Shown here: piece by piece, positions 1 through 8,051 of the stretch
Numbering within the stretch: position 1 is the first letter of the stretch
Layout of the letters: every line of letters begins with the position of its first letter
Assembly: GCF_003443875.1 (NCBI RefSeq)
Contig: NZ_CP027482.1
Coordinates: 1,736,001 to 1,800,000, forward strand
Origin: Aeromicrobium sp. A1-2
GTDB lineage: Bacteria > Actinomycetota > Actinomycetes > Propionibacteriales > Nocardioidaceae
Length of the DNA: 64,000 nt
Direction: 5' to 3'
The notes under the pieces: generated by a model
What the model was told of the DNA's origin: nothing
Seen by the model: the letters and a program-made list of their open reading frames with translations, nothing else
Databases searched by the model: none
Made by a program: the position numbers and the translations under genes

Positions 1-468
1 CTCCACCGTCACGTTCTCGACCAGATCGGGCTCGAGCCAACGGACCGTCATGCCGCGCGACGCGGCGACCGACTCCACCAGATAGCGGTCGGTGGGGAAG
101 TTGGTCGCATCAATCAGGATCTCGTCGCGATCAGGACGCACTCCCGCCGCGGCGTGCAGCAGCTTGTAGATGTTGACCGACGTCGAGTCCGCGATGACCG
201 TTTGGCCGGCTGCCGCTCCGAGCAGAGCGGCCCCCAGCTCGTCACCGACCGTCACGGGCAGCGCGACCCACGACTCCTCCCAGCCGCGGATCAGCCGCCC
301 GCCCCACTCCTCGCGCACGAAGCTCGCCAACCGGTCGGCCGTCGCCGCAGGCAGTCGTCCGAGGGAGTTTCCGTCAAGGTACGCGACGAGATCGTCGTCG
401 ATCAGGAAGCGTTCGCGGAACCCTGCCAGCGGGTCGGCACGGTCCAGGACGTCAGAGGGTGTGGCCAT
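1..468 (-). CDS. kynU: Kynureninase, N-terminal part (runs off left edge)
   Basis: PLP-dependent cytosolic enzyme that hydrolyses L-kynurenine (or 3-hydroxykynurenine) to anthranilate (or 3-hydroxyanthranilate) and alanine in tryptophan catabolism. The minus-strand frame from the ATG at 468 is open to the window edge, so 156 residues are visible. It begins MATPSDVLDRADPLAGFRER and carries the family signatures YLDGNSLG (about residues 31-38) and NFPTDRY (about 128-134), with a D-S-T-S-V-N-I-Y-K-L segment between them. The PLP lysine lies beyond the edge. No clear ribosome binding site is visible; a GAGCAT hexamer 6 nt before the ATG suggests a leaderless message. It is divergent from the ceramidase-like gene, with 40 nt between start codons. 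The family call is secure; completeness cannot be judged. Confidence 0.9.
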   Translation of the reverse strand, partial: MATPSDVLDRADPLAGFRERFLIDDDLVAYLDGNSLGRLPAATADRLASFVREEWGGRLIRGWEESWVALPVTVGDELGAALLGAAAGQTVIADSTSVNIYKLLHAAAGVRPDRDEILIDATNFPTDRYLVESVAASRGMTVRWLEPDLVENVTVE

Positions 469-474
469 CGGGTG

Positions 475-501
475 ATGCTCTCATGGATCACGCGGTACGT
501 T
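475..501. promoter_or_regulatory. Divergent leaderless promoter region, kynU / ceramidase
   Basis: On the plus strand TACGTT (496-501) sits 7 nt before the ATG at 509, the geometry of a -10 box for a leaderless transcript. On the minus strand GAGCAT (480-475) sits 6 nt before the kynU ATG. No Shine-Dalgarno sequence is present for either gene. Inferred from sequence only. Confidence 0.5.
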
Positions 502-508
502 GACGCCC

Positions 509-2347
509 ATGTCGAACCTGTCTCAGCTCCGTGTCGGTCGTGGTGTGGCCGACATCACCGGCGAGCCCTGGGGCGCGGGGATGATGGGCTACGGCATGCC
601 GGAGCAGCGCACCGAGGGCATCCTGACCCGTCAGTACGCCCGGGCGTTCGTGTTCGACGATGGCGCGCAGCAGGTGGTCCTGGTCGTCGCGGACATCGCG
701 ATGTTCTTCCAGGCCACGACCGCCGCGGTGCTCGAGCGGCTCGCCGAGGTGCACGGCGAGACGCTCTCCGCCACCAACGTCGTCCTGACCGCAACGCACA
801 CGCATTGCGGGCCCGGCGGCCACGGCCACCACTTGCTCTACAACATCACGACCGGAGGATTCCACCGGCGGACGTTCGACCGCATCGTGTCAGGCGTCGT
901 GCAGGCGATCTCGCGGGCGGTGGACGATCTCGCCCCCTCGACGCTCGTGCTCAACCGCGGCGAGCTCACCACGGCCAGCGCCAACCGCAGCCAGTCGGCG
1001 TTCGACCGCGACCCGGACGATGACCGGGCCCACTTCCCGGGCTCGGTCGATCCCATGACGACTCTCCTGCGGATCGAGCGGGACGACACGTTGGTCGGTG
1101 CGATCAACTGGTTCGCGGTGCACAACACATCGATGACCAATCGCAACCGGCTGATCAGCTCGGACAACAAGGGCTGGGCTGCGTACGCGTGGGAGAGCGA
1201 GGGCGCTGCGCCCCGCACCGCCGAGGCGGCACTGGTCACGGCCTTCGCGCAGACCAATGCGGGCGACATCTCCCCCAACCTGGACCTCAAGCCCGGCACA
1301 GGCCCAACTGATGACGAGCGTGAGAACACCCGGATCATCGCGGAGCGGCAGCTCGCCGCGGCCCGCGATCTGGCGGCCGAGGGTGGCGAGGTCCTCGAGC
1401 CGGTCGTCGACGCCCGGCTCGTCCACCTCGACATGGCCCGGCAGGTCACGCCGCACGGCCGCACCAGCCCCGGCATCCTGGGCGCAAGCTTCGCGGCCGG
1501 CAAGCTGACCGACGGGCCGGGTTCACCGCTGTTCGACGAGGGCAAGAACAACCCGTTCTTCGACCGGATCAGTCGCCGGCTCTACCGCAGGTCCCCCGCG
1601 CTCGCCGCGAGCCAGGCACCCAAGGACCTGGCGATCCCGGTGGGCCTGATGCGTTGGGCCCAGGACCGTTTCCCGGTGCAGATCGTGCGCATCGGCAGCC
1701 TGTACCTGGTGTGCCTCCCGTTCGAGGTCACGATCGTGTCGGGGCTGCGCATCCGCCGCCGGGTCGCCGAGGTCCTCGGTACCGACCTGGACCACGTGTT
1801 GTGCCAGGGATATGCCAACGGATTCGGGCACTACGTCACGACGCCCGAGGAGTACGCAGTCCAGCGGTACGAGGGTGGCAGCACGATCTTCGGCCGGCAC
1901 GAGCTCGACGCGTTGATCGGCGCCGCCGTGGGGCTGGCCGAAGCGATGAGTGACGGCACCCCCGTGGAGTCCGGCGAGCCGCCGCGGCCGCACCGCCTGC
2001 GAGTCCCCTCCCCCATGGGACACCCCGTCCTGGAGCGCCAGCAGCCCATCACGGTGCTCGATGCGCCCGCGTCAGTCGCCGGAGGTCAGATCGCGACCGT
2101 GCGATTCGCCGCCGACCACCCCAATGCCGAGATCCGCCCGACGTACCTGCTCGTCGAACGGTTGACCCACGACGTGTGGTTTCCGGTCGCCGACGACAGC
2201 TCGCTGACCACGACGATCCGGTGGCATCGTGACCGGCGGCTCCACTGGACCGCAACCGTCACGTGGGAGACCACGGAGCCCGGGACCTACCGGGTGACGT
2301 ATCTCGGTCGCGCCACCGCGACGACCGAGCCGTTCACGGTCGACTGA
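509..2347 (+). CDS. Neutral/alkaline non-lysosomal ceramidase family protein
   Basis: Predicted amidase of the neutral ceramidase family, which cleaves the N-acyl bond of ceramides using zinc and an active-site serine. The 612-residue protein begins VGRGVADITGEPWGAGMMGY, the typical family N-terminus. A His cluster in THTHCGPGGH is a likely zinc site, and NAGDISPN contains the family nucleophile Ser. The C-terminal 120 or so residues look like the usual Ig-like domain. The start at 509 is preferred over the TTG at 500 because the protein begins directly at the catalytic fold and a leaderless -10 box precedes it. Unlike characterised secreted bacterial ceramidases it has no signal peptide, so a cytosolic role, or a substrate other than ceramide, is possible. 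The family is clear; the substrate is inferred. Confidence 0.85.
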   Translation: MSNLSQLRVGRGVADITGEPWGAGMMGYGMPEQRTEGILTRQYARAFVFDDGAQQVVLVVADIAMFFQATTAAVLERLAEVHGETLSATNVVLTATHTHCGPGGHGHHLLYNITTGGFHRRTFDRIVSGVVQAISRAVDDLAPSTLVLNRGELTTASANRSQSAFDRDPDDDRAHFPGSVDPMTTLLRIERDDTLVGAINWFAVHNTSMTNRNRLISSDNKGWAAYAWESEGAAPRTAEAALVTAFAQTNAGDISPNLDLKPGTGPTDDERENTRIIAERQLAAARDLAAEGGEVLEPVVDARLVHLDMARQVTPHGRTSPGILGASFAAGKLTDGPGSPLFDEGKNNPFFDRISRRLYRRSPALAASQAPKDLAIPVGLMRWAQDRFPVQIVRIGSLYLVCLPFEVTIVSGLRIRRRVAEVLGTDLDHVLCQGYANGFGHYVTTPEEYAVQRYEGGSTIFGRHELDALIGAAVGLAEAMSDGTPVESGEPPRPHRLRVPSPMGHPVLERQQPITVLDAPASVAGGQIATVRFAADHPNAEIRPTYLLVERLTHDVWFPVADDSSLTTTIRWHRDRRLHWTATVTWETTEPGTYRVTYLGRATATTEPFTVD

Positions 2348-2362
2348 GCCGGCGGGGAACGC

Positions 2363-2398
2363 AGAAGGGCCCGGCCGCCGAGGCGACCGGACCCTTCT
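2363..2398. terminator. Bidirectional terminator between ceramidase gene and pnp
   Basis: Near-perfect inverted repeat with arms AGAAGGGCCCGGCCGCC and GCGACCGGACCCTTCT, lying between the convergent ends of the ceramidase gene (stop 2347) and pnp (stop 2411). G-C-rich stem of about 16 bp, no U-tract, typical of actinobacterial terminators. Confidence 0.7.
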
Positions 2399-2410
2399 CA
2401 GACCATGTGG

Positions 2411-4630
2411 TCAGGCGTTGGCAGGCTCCTCGGCGGGAGCAGGCTCGCCCTTGTCCTCGACGACCGGGATCAGCGAGAGCTTGCCGCGATCGCCGAGCTC
2501 GGCGATCTCGACCTGAATCTTCTGACCGACCGAGACGACGTCCTCGACGTTGTTGACCCGCTGGCCACCGTTGAGGTCACGGAGCTTGCTGATGTGCAGC
2601 AACCCGTCGCGACCCGGTGACAGCGACACGAACGCGCCGAAGTCGACAACCTTGACGACCGTACCGAGGTAGCGCTCGCCGACCTCGGGCATCGTCGGGT
2701 TGGCGATCGCGTTGATCGCATCCCGAGCAGCCTCGGCAGCCTCACCACTCTCGGCGCCGACGTAGACCGTGCCATCGTCCTCGAGGGAGATGTTGGCGCC
2801 GGTCTCGTCCTGGATCTGGTTGATGATCTTGCCCTTCGGGCCGATGACCTCACCGATCTTGTCCACGGGGATCTTGATCGTGATGATCCGCGGGGCGTAG
2901 GGGCTCATCTCGTCGGGCTCGTCGATGGCCTCGGCCATGACGTCGAGGATCGCGACACGAGCACCATAGGCCTGCGTCAGCGCGCCGGCCAGGATGTCGG
3001 CCGGAATGCCGTCGAGCTTGGTGTCCAGCTGAAGCGCCGTGACGAACTCGCGGGTGCCGGCGACCTTGAAGTCCATGTCGCCGAAGGCGTCCTCGGCTCC
3101 CAGGATGTCGGTCAGCGTGACGAACGTCTGCTTGCCGTCGACCTCACCGGAGATCAGACCCATCGCGATGCCGGCGACCGGCGCGCGCAGCGGCACACCG
3201 GCGTTGAGCAGGCCCAGCGTCGAGGCGCAGACCGAGCCCATCGACGTCGAGCCGTTGGAGCTCAGCGCCTCAGACACCTGACGGATCGCGTACGGGAACT
3301 CCTCGCGCGTCGGCAGGACCGGGAGCAGCGCGCGGCCCGCGAGGGCGCCGTGACCGATCTCGCGGCGCTTGGGCGAACCGACCCGGCCGGTCTCACCGGT
3401 CGAGTAGGGCGGGAAGTTGTAGTTGTGCATGTAGCGGCGCGACGTCTCCGGGGAGAGCGTGTCGAGCTTCTGCTCCAGGCCCAGCATGTTGAGCGTCGTG
3501 ATGCCCATGATCTGGGTCTCGCCACGCTGGAACAGGGCCGAGCCGTGCACACGCGGGACGATGCCGACCTCGGCGCTGAGCGCACGGATGTCCGCGAGAC
3601 CGCGGCCATCGATGCGGACGTGGTCGCGCAGGACGCGATCGCGGACGACGGCCTTGGTGACCGCGCGGACTGCCGCGCCGATCTCCTTCTCGCGTCCCTC
3701 GAACTGCGCGCCGAGCTTGTCGACGACGTCAGCCTTGATCTCGGACTCACGCTCTTCGCGGTCGGCCTTGCTGACGATCGTCAGCGACTGCGCCAGGTCG
3801 GCCTTGGCAGCGGACTCGACAGCGGTGTAGACGTCGTCCTCGAAGTCGAGGAAGATCGGGAAGTCGCGGACCGGCTTGGCCGAAGCGCTCGCGAGCTCCA
3901 TCTGGGCCTCGCACAGCTGCTTGATGAAGACCTTGGCAGCCTCGAGGCCACCGGCGACGACCTCTTCGGTCGGCGCCTGGACACCGCTCTGGACGAGGTC
4001 CCAGGTCGACTCGGTCGACTCGGCCTCGACCATCATGATGGCGACGTCGTCACCGGCGATGCGGCCGGCGACGACCATGTCGAAGACGGCGTTCTCGAGC
4101 TGGCTGTGCGTCGGGAAGCCGACCCACTGACCATCGATCAGGGCGACGCGAGTGGCGCCGATCGGACCAGTGAACGGCAGACCCGAGATCTGCGTCGACG
4201 CGGAGGCCGCGTTGATCGCCAGGACGTCGTACGGGGTGTCAGGGTTGAGCGCCAAGACCGTGATGACGACCTGGACCTCGTTGCGCAGACCCTTCTTGAA
4301 GGTCGGGCGCAGCGGGCGGTCGATCAGACGGCAGGTGAGGATCGCGTCTTCGCTGGGGCGACCTTCACGACGGAAGAACGAGCCCGGGATGCGACCCGCG
4401 GCGTACATGCGCTCCTCGACGTCGATCGTCAGCGGGAAGAAGTCGAAGTGGTCCTTGGGGTGCTTGCCAGCCGTGGTGGCCGACAGCAGCATCGTGTCGT
4501 CGTCGAGGAACGCAGAGACCGAACCTGCGGCCTGCTGGGCGAGGACGCCCGTCTCGAAGCGGATCGTGCGGGTGCCGAAGCTGCCGTTGTCGATGACTGT
4601 TTCGGCGGTGTGAAGTGTGGATTCCGACAT
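2411..4630 (-). CDS. pnp: Polyribonucleotide nucleotidyltransferase (PNPase)
   Basis: Phosphorolytic 3'-5' exoribonuclease (and polymerase) of mRNA decay, forming a trimer. The 739-residue protein has two RNase PH core domains, with the conserved [12 protein letters not shown] segment in the second. They are followed by a KH domain with the GPKG loop ([15 protein letters not shown]) and a C-terminal S1 domain ([15 protein letters not shown]). This is the usual length and order. The ATG at 4630 ([10 protein letters not shown]) is chosen because GGAAGG lies about 7 nt upstream; the open frame extends further upstream without recognisable protein. It follows rpsO on the same strand, the conserved rpsO-pnp arrangement, with a 231-nt structured intergene that could carry post-transcriptional autoregulation. 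Confidence 0.97.
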   Translation of the reverse strand: MSESTLHTAETVIDNGSFGTRTIRFETGVLAQQAAGSVSAFLDDDTMLLSATTAGKHPKDHFDFFPLTIDVEERMYAAGRIPGSFFRREGRPSEDAILTCRLIDRPLRPTFKKGLRNEVQVVITVLALNPDTPYDVLAINAASASTQISGLPFTGPIGATRVALIDGQWVGFPTHSQLENAVFDMVVAGRIAGDDVAIMMVEAESTESTWDLVQSGVQAPTEEVVAGGLEAAKVFIKQLCEAQMELASASAKPVRDFPIFLDFEDDVYTAVESAAKADLAQSLTIVSKADREERESEIKADVVDKLGAQFEGREKEIGAAVRAVTKAVVRDRVLRDHVRIDGRGLADIRALSAEVGIVPRVHGSALFQRGETQIMGITTLNMLGLEQKLDTLSPETSRRYMHNYNFPPYSTGETGRVGSPKRREIGHGALAGRALLPVLPTREEFPYAIRQVSEALSSNGSTSMGSVCASTLGLLNAGVPLRAPVAGIAMGLISGEVDGKQTFVTLTDILGAEDAFGDMDFKVAGTREFVTALQLDTKLDGIPADILAGALTQAYGARVAILDVMAEAIDEPDEMSPYAPRIITIKIPVDKIGEVIGPKGKIINQIQDETGANISLEDDGTVYVGAESGEAAEAARDAINAIANPTMPEVGERYLGTVVKVVDFGAFVSLSPGRDGLLHISKLRDLNGGQRVNNVEDVVSVGQKIQVEIAELGDRGKLSLIPVVEDKGEPAPAEEPANA

Positions 4631-4643
4631 GGAAGTCCCTTCC

Positions 4644-4794
4644 GCAGGCGTGTGCCTGCCTGTTGGGACGAGAGTCCGATCAGGCGGTGAAACCTTGCCG
4701 GTCTTCGATCGAGGCCTGCGGGGAGTCCGTCTTGCCTGGATTCTCCCGAGGGCCACTACCGAGGACCGAGCACGTCGGCCTGGGGACTCTCGTC
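4644..4794 (-). promoter_or_regulatory. Structured rpsO-pnp intergenic leader
   Basis: The leader contains an 11-bp perfect inverted repeat, GACGAGAGTCC at 4667-4677 and GGACTCTCGTC at 4784-4794, extended by a further CAGG/CCTG pairing. It can fold the roughly 105 nt between them into a long stem-loop. A small hairpin GCAGGC-GTGT-GCCTGC lies at 4644-4659, just before the pnp ribosome binding site. In enterobacteria and streptomycetes the pnp leader is a duplex cut by RNase III as part of autoregulation. A comparable role here is inference. Confidence 0.45.
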
Positions 4795-4822
4795 ATGGGT
4801 GGTGCGGTGTGCAGTTGTGGGA

Positions 4823-4854
4823 GAGGCGGCCACTTCACGGGAAGTGACCGCCTC
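4823..4854 (-). terminator. Hairpin after rpsO
   Basis: Stem of 14 positions (GAGGCGGCCACTTC and GAAGTGACCGCCTC, one mismatch) with loop ACGG, starting 7 nt beyond the rpsO stop codon. No U-tract. It may be a partial terminator or processing site between rpsO and pnp. Confidence 0.65.
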
Positions 4855-4861
4855 AGGCGTT

Positions 4862-5152
4862 CTAGCGGCGCAGGCCGAGACGCTCGATGAGCGAGCGGTA
4901 GCGCTCGATGTCGGTGTTCTGCAGGTAGTTGAGCAGACGACGACGCTGTCCGACCAGGAGCAGCAGTCCGCGACGGCTGTGGTGGTCGTGCTTGTGGTCC
5001 TGCAGGTGTCCGGTCAGGTGCGAGATGCGACCGGTCAGCAGGGCGATCTGGACCTCAGGAGATCCGGTGTCGCCTTCGCTGAGTGCATACTGCTTGATGA
5101 TCTCGTCCTTGGACTGGCCCGCAACTGTGGGCGCAGCAGTCTTCTTCGACAC
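4862..5152 (-). CDS. rpsO: 30S ribosomal protein S15
   Basis: Primary 16S rRNA-binding protein of the small-subunit platform. The 96-residue product begins [20 protein letters not shown] and has the S15 core: [14 protein letters not shown], the [11 protein letters not shown] loop ([18 protein letters not shown]) and the C-terminal Y-R[10 protein letters not shown]. Residues 1-15 are a short extension relative to the 89-residue classical S15, common in actinobacteria. The GTG start is supported by GAGGAG 5-8 nt upstream. First gene of the rpsO-pnp unit. Confidence 0.98.
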   Translation of the reverse strand: MSKKTAAPTVAGQSKDEIIKQYALSEGDTGSPEVQIALLTGRISHLTGHLQDHKHDHHSRRGLLLLVGQRRRLLNYLQNTDIERYRSLIERLGLRR

Positions 5153-5298
5153 TTTTCTCCTCTGAGGGTTTGTTGCACGGCGCGCCCGGGCTTGTCCACC
5201 GGGGCACTATCGATCCGTGGCCGATCACACGGCACTCTTCAGACTATCAGCGCCGGTCGTGACGGGGCGAATCGCCCTTGCAGCCCGCTCGGGATGTC

Positions 5299-5304
5299 TA
5301 TCCT
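5299..5304 (+). promoter_or_regulatory. -10 box for leaderless SGNH lipoprotein gene
   Basis: TATCCT ends 6 nt before the ATG at 5311, and no ribosome binding site is present. Confidence 0.5.
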
Positions 5305-5310
5305 CGGGTC

Positions 5311-6168
5311 ATGGCACCCCGACTTGGCGTGGCGTCCCTCCTGGTCGTCCTCTCGCTCACCGGCTGCCAGGCCTCCAGCGAGGACGGACTCACTGTCGGC
5401 AGTGTCAGGTCGTACGTCGCGATGGGCGACTCGTTCGTCAGCGGACCCGGCATCCTTCCGCACGACCCTGACGGTGGAGCGTGTCTGCGCTCCGACCGTG
5501 ACTACCCGAGCCTGCTCGCCAAGGAACTGCGGGTCGCTGAGTTCACCGACGTGAGCTGTGGTGGCGCGACGACCGATCACCTCATCGGCCCGGCGCAGAC
5601 TGCCTCCGGACTGCTCCCCGCACAGCTCGACGCACTCTCCGCGGACACCACCCTGGTCACCGTGGGGATTGGCGGCAACGACGGAAACTTCTACGAGGGG
5701 TTGTTCAACAGCTGTGTCTTTCCGGCGTACAGGACCGACAGTGGGTGCACCTACTTCGCGGAGACCCAGTCCGAGTCGATCCTCGCCACCACCAAGACGA
5801 AGGTGACCCGAGCACTGCAGGCGATCCAGGAGGCGGCACCGCGGGCCAAGGTCGTCCTGGTCGGCTACCTGCGGATCGTGCCCGACTCGGGAGCATGCGA
5901 GTCGATGACGATGGGTGCGGAGCAGATCGCGGAGGCTGCATCAGTGACTCGTGACGTCGACAGGATGCAGCGAGATGCCGCCCGTGATGCCGGCATGACG
6001 TACATCTCGCTGCGCGCCCTGTCCGCGGGGCACGACGCCTGCGCGGGAGATGCGGCGTGGGTCAACGGGCTGACCAGCACCGCTACCGATGGGATCTACC
6101 TGCACCCGCGCTCGGCGGGCATGCGGGCGGCGGCTGCGCACCTGGCCGATCGGCTGACGTCGCGCTGA
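5311..6168 (+). CDS. Secreted SGNH-family esterase/lipase lipoprotein (copy 1)
   Basis: Extracytoplasmic lipid-anchored hydrolase of the SGNH/GDSL superfamily, 285 residues. The N-terminus MAPRLGVASLLVVLSLTGC is a lipoprotein signal peptide with lipobox LTGC. Block I GDSFVSGPG carries the nucleophile Ser, block III is GIGGND (oxyanion Gly and Asn), and block V DGIYLHP supplies the catalytic Asp-x-x-x-His pair. Cysteines in CLRSDRDYP, SCGG, CVFP, GCTY, ACES and DACAG resemble the disulfides of actinomycete secreted SGNH lipases. The ATG at 5311 is preferred over the upstream TTG at 5278 because the signal peptide begins there. It is followed 32 nt later by a paralogue. Natural substrate unknown. 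Confidence 0.9.
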   Translation: MAPRLGVASLLVVLSLTGCQASSEDGLTVGSVRSYVAMGDSFVSGPGILPHDPDGGACLRSDRDYPSLLAKELRVAEFTDVSCGGATTDHLIGPAQTASGLLPAQLDALSADTTLVTVGIGGNDGNFYEGLFNSCVFPAYRTDSGCTYFAETQSESILATTKTKVTRALQAIQEAAPRAKVVLVGYLRIVPDSGACESMTMGAEQIAEAASVTRDVDRMQRDAARDAGMTYISLRALSAGHDACAGDAAWVNGLTSTATDGIYLHPRSAGMRAAAAHLADRLTSR

Positions 6169-6188
6169 TCGTCTCACCGCCGTCGACC

Positions 6189-6194
6189 TAGGCT
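6189..6194 (+). promoter_or_regulatory. -10 box for second SGNH gene (leaderless)
   Basis: TAGGCT ends 6 nt before the ATG at 6201, and no ribosome binding site is present. The tandem paralogues therefore appear to have separate promoters. Confidence 0.5.
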
Positions 6195-6200
6195 GGCGTC

Positions 6201-7097
6201 ATGCCCTCAGCGCGAACACCGAGCCGCGCCGTCGTGAGCGCGCTCGCCGCAGTCCTGGTGCTGTCGGGGTGCGCCGGTGGGGCAGCCTCCCGACCGGCCA
6301 GTGCGTCTGCAACCGCCACACCGTCCCCCACCGCGACCGCTGCTGCTGTTCCTTCGGTCGGTTCGTACGTGGCGCTGGGTGACTCCTTCACCAGCGGGCC
6401 GGGGCTCGCGAACCTGCGGGACGACTCGGGCTTCTGCCTGCGTTCGGACCACAACTGGCCGACCCTGCTGGCCACCACGCTCGGCGCGACGCGGTTCGCG
6501 GATGTCAGCTGCGCCGGCGCGGAGACCCACGACATCGGCCAGCCGGCGTCCGGGCTGACCGGCGCCCCACCCCAGATTGCCGCGGTTTCACGCGACACCG
6601 ATCTGGTCACCCTCGGGATCGGCGGCAACGACAGCGGGCTGTTCGCCTCGCTGATTGCGGCCTGCACGCGCGACGACAGCACCTGCGGGTCGTACGCCCG
6701 CGACACGGTTCCGTCGATCCTCGACCAGACCGTCCCCGCCGTCGTGGACGCCTTGCAGGACATCACCGCGGCCGCCCCGGACGCCACCGTCGTCCTCGTG
6801 GGCTACCTGCGGATCATGCCGGAGTCCGGTACCTGCCGGTCGATCGGCATCTCCGCGGCGGATGCCTCCGCGCTGGTCAGGGCGGAGGAAGCGCTCGACG
6901 GCGCGCTCCAGCTCGCCGCACGCGACGCGGGAGTCGACTTCGTGTCGCTTCGGGCCGCTTCTCGCGGTCATGACGCGTGCGCCGGCGCCGAGGCCTGGAC
7001 CAACGGGGCCGCGCCTGCGGACCGCGATGGCATCGCGTTCCATCCCCGGCTGGCCGGGATGCGCGCCGTCGCCCGGACGGTCGCCGCGACGCTCTAG
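6201..7097 (+). CDS. Secreted SGNH-family esterase/lipase lipoprotein (copy 2)
   Basis: 298-residue tandem paralogue of the preceding gene. Lipoprotein signal peptide with lipobox LSGC (about residues 23-26), then an Ala/Ser/Thr/Pro-rich linker of about 25 residues that copy 1 lacks. Block I is GDSFTSGPG, block III GIGGNDS, and the C-terminal DGIAFHP holds the Asp and His. Conserved stretches shared with copy 1 include VVLVGYLRI, SGTC and the SRGHDACAG region, so it probably arose by local duplication. Its stop codon overlaps the end of the convergent ribF by 4 nt (CTAG). The hydrolase family is secure; the substrate is unknown. Confidence 0.9.
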   Translation: MPSARTPSRAVVSALAAVLVLSGCAGGAASRPASASATATPSPTATAAAVPSVGSYVALGDSFTSGPGLANLRDDSGFCLRSDHNWPTLLATTLGATRFADVSCAGAETHDIGQPASGLTGAPPQIAAVSRDTDLVTLGIGGNDSGLFASLIAACTRDDSTCGSYARDTVPSILDQTVPAVVDALQDITAAAPDATVVLVGYLRIMPESGTCRSIGISAADASALVRAEEALDGALQLAARDAGVDFVSLRAASRGHDACAGAEAWTNGAAPADRDGIAFHPRLAGMRAVARTVAATL

Positions 7098-8020
7098 AGG
7101 TCGAGAACGCTGCGCGTCTGCGCGACGTCGTGGTGCATCTGTGCCACCAGCGGGTCGATGCCCTCGTACGCCACCATGTCCCGCAACCGGTCGACGAGCT
7201 CGACCCAAATCGCCTCGCCGTAGAGCTCGAGGTCGGTGCGGTCCAGGACGTACGACTCGACGCGGCGCTGCACACCCTCGAACGTGGGGTTGGTGCCGAT
7301 CGAGATCGCCGCCGGCAGCCGCTCGCCGTCGCTGCGGACGACCCAGCCGGCGTACACGCCGTCCGGTGGCACGGCATAGGCCTCGTCGACCGGCACGTTG
7401 GCGGTCGGGAAGCCAAGCTCGCGACCGCGCTGGTCTCCCTTGACGACGATGCCCGAGACCTCGTGGGGCCGGCCGAGCACGGCGGCGGCTTCCCGCAGCC
7501 GCCCGTCGGCGACCAGTGCGCGGACGAGGGTCGAGGAATAGGGCTCCGCTCCACCGTCGAGGGCCAGCCCGTCGACCGTGAACCCGGCCCGCTCCCCCGC
7601 CTCACGCAGGAACGAGGTGTCGCCCTGGGCGCGGCGTCCGAACCGGAAGTTGTCACCCACCGCAACGAGCGAGGCACGCAGCTGCTCGACCAGGACCCGG
7701 TCGACGAACTCCTGCGGGCTCCACGCAGCCATCTCGTGGGTGAAGTCCAGGATCCGCACCTCGTCGGCGCCGGCGGCCCGCAGCAGCTCGACGCGTCGCT
7801 CTATCGTCGTGAGCCGCGTCGGGGCGTGATCGGGTGCGACGACGGCCAACGGATGTGGCACGAAGGTCACCGCGATGACCGGCAGGTCGCCGGCGAGCTG
7901 ACGGGTGCGCGCGAGCACATGCTGGTGACCGCGGTGGACGCCGTCGAAGTTGCCCACCGTGACGGCCGACGGTTCGGTGCGGGGAGCCGTGGCTGCGCCT
8001 CGGAAGTCACGCCAGATCAT
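7094..8020 (-). CDS. ribF: Bifunctional riboflavin kinase / FAD synthetase
   Basis: Converts riboflavin to FMN and then FAD in the cytosol. 308 residues. The N-terminal adenylyltransferase domain has VGNFDGVHRGHQ (nucleotide-binding GxFDGxHxGH) near residue 24 and the family TFVPHPL. The C-terminal flavokinase domain has GDQRGRELGFPTANV with the PTAN Mg-ATP motif and an ESYVLD segment. The ATG at 8020 (MIWRDFRG) is preferred over the ATG at 8041 because the family usually starts with a short W-R segment. It lies just after truB and the phospholipase-D-like gene on the same strand, as in other actinobacteria where ribF follows truB. Confidence 0.95.
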   Translation of the reverse strand: MIWRDFRGAATAPRTEPSAVTVGNFDGVHRGHQHVLARTRQLAGDLPVIAVTFVPHPLAVVAPDHAPTRLTTIERRVELLRAAGADEVRILDFTHEMAAWSPQEFVDRVLVEQLRASLVAVGDNFRFGRRAQGDTSFLREAGERAGFTVDGLALDGGAEPYSSTLVRALVADGRLREAAAVLGRPHEVSGIVVKGDQRGRELGFPTANVPVDEAYAVPPDGVYAGWVVRSDGERLPAAISIGTNPTFEGVQRRVESYVLDRTDLELYGEAIWVELVDRLRDMVAYEGIDPLVAQMHHDVAQTRSVLDL

Positions 8021-8051
8021 CACGGGAAAACTGTGCCACACGCCGTTGAGG

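Noticed and set aside
3350-4690. Long plus-strand open frame (446 codons) antisense to pnp
   Set aside because: A shadow of the GC-rich pnp coding strand: Arg/Asp/Leu-rich with no family features, while the minus frame is a full PNPase.
4823-4854. Hairpin after rpsO considered as a riboswitch for pnp
   Set aside because: A simple stem with a 4-nt loop immediately after the rpsO stop fits a terminator or processing hairpin better.
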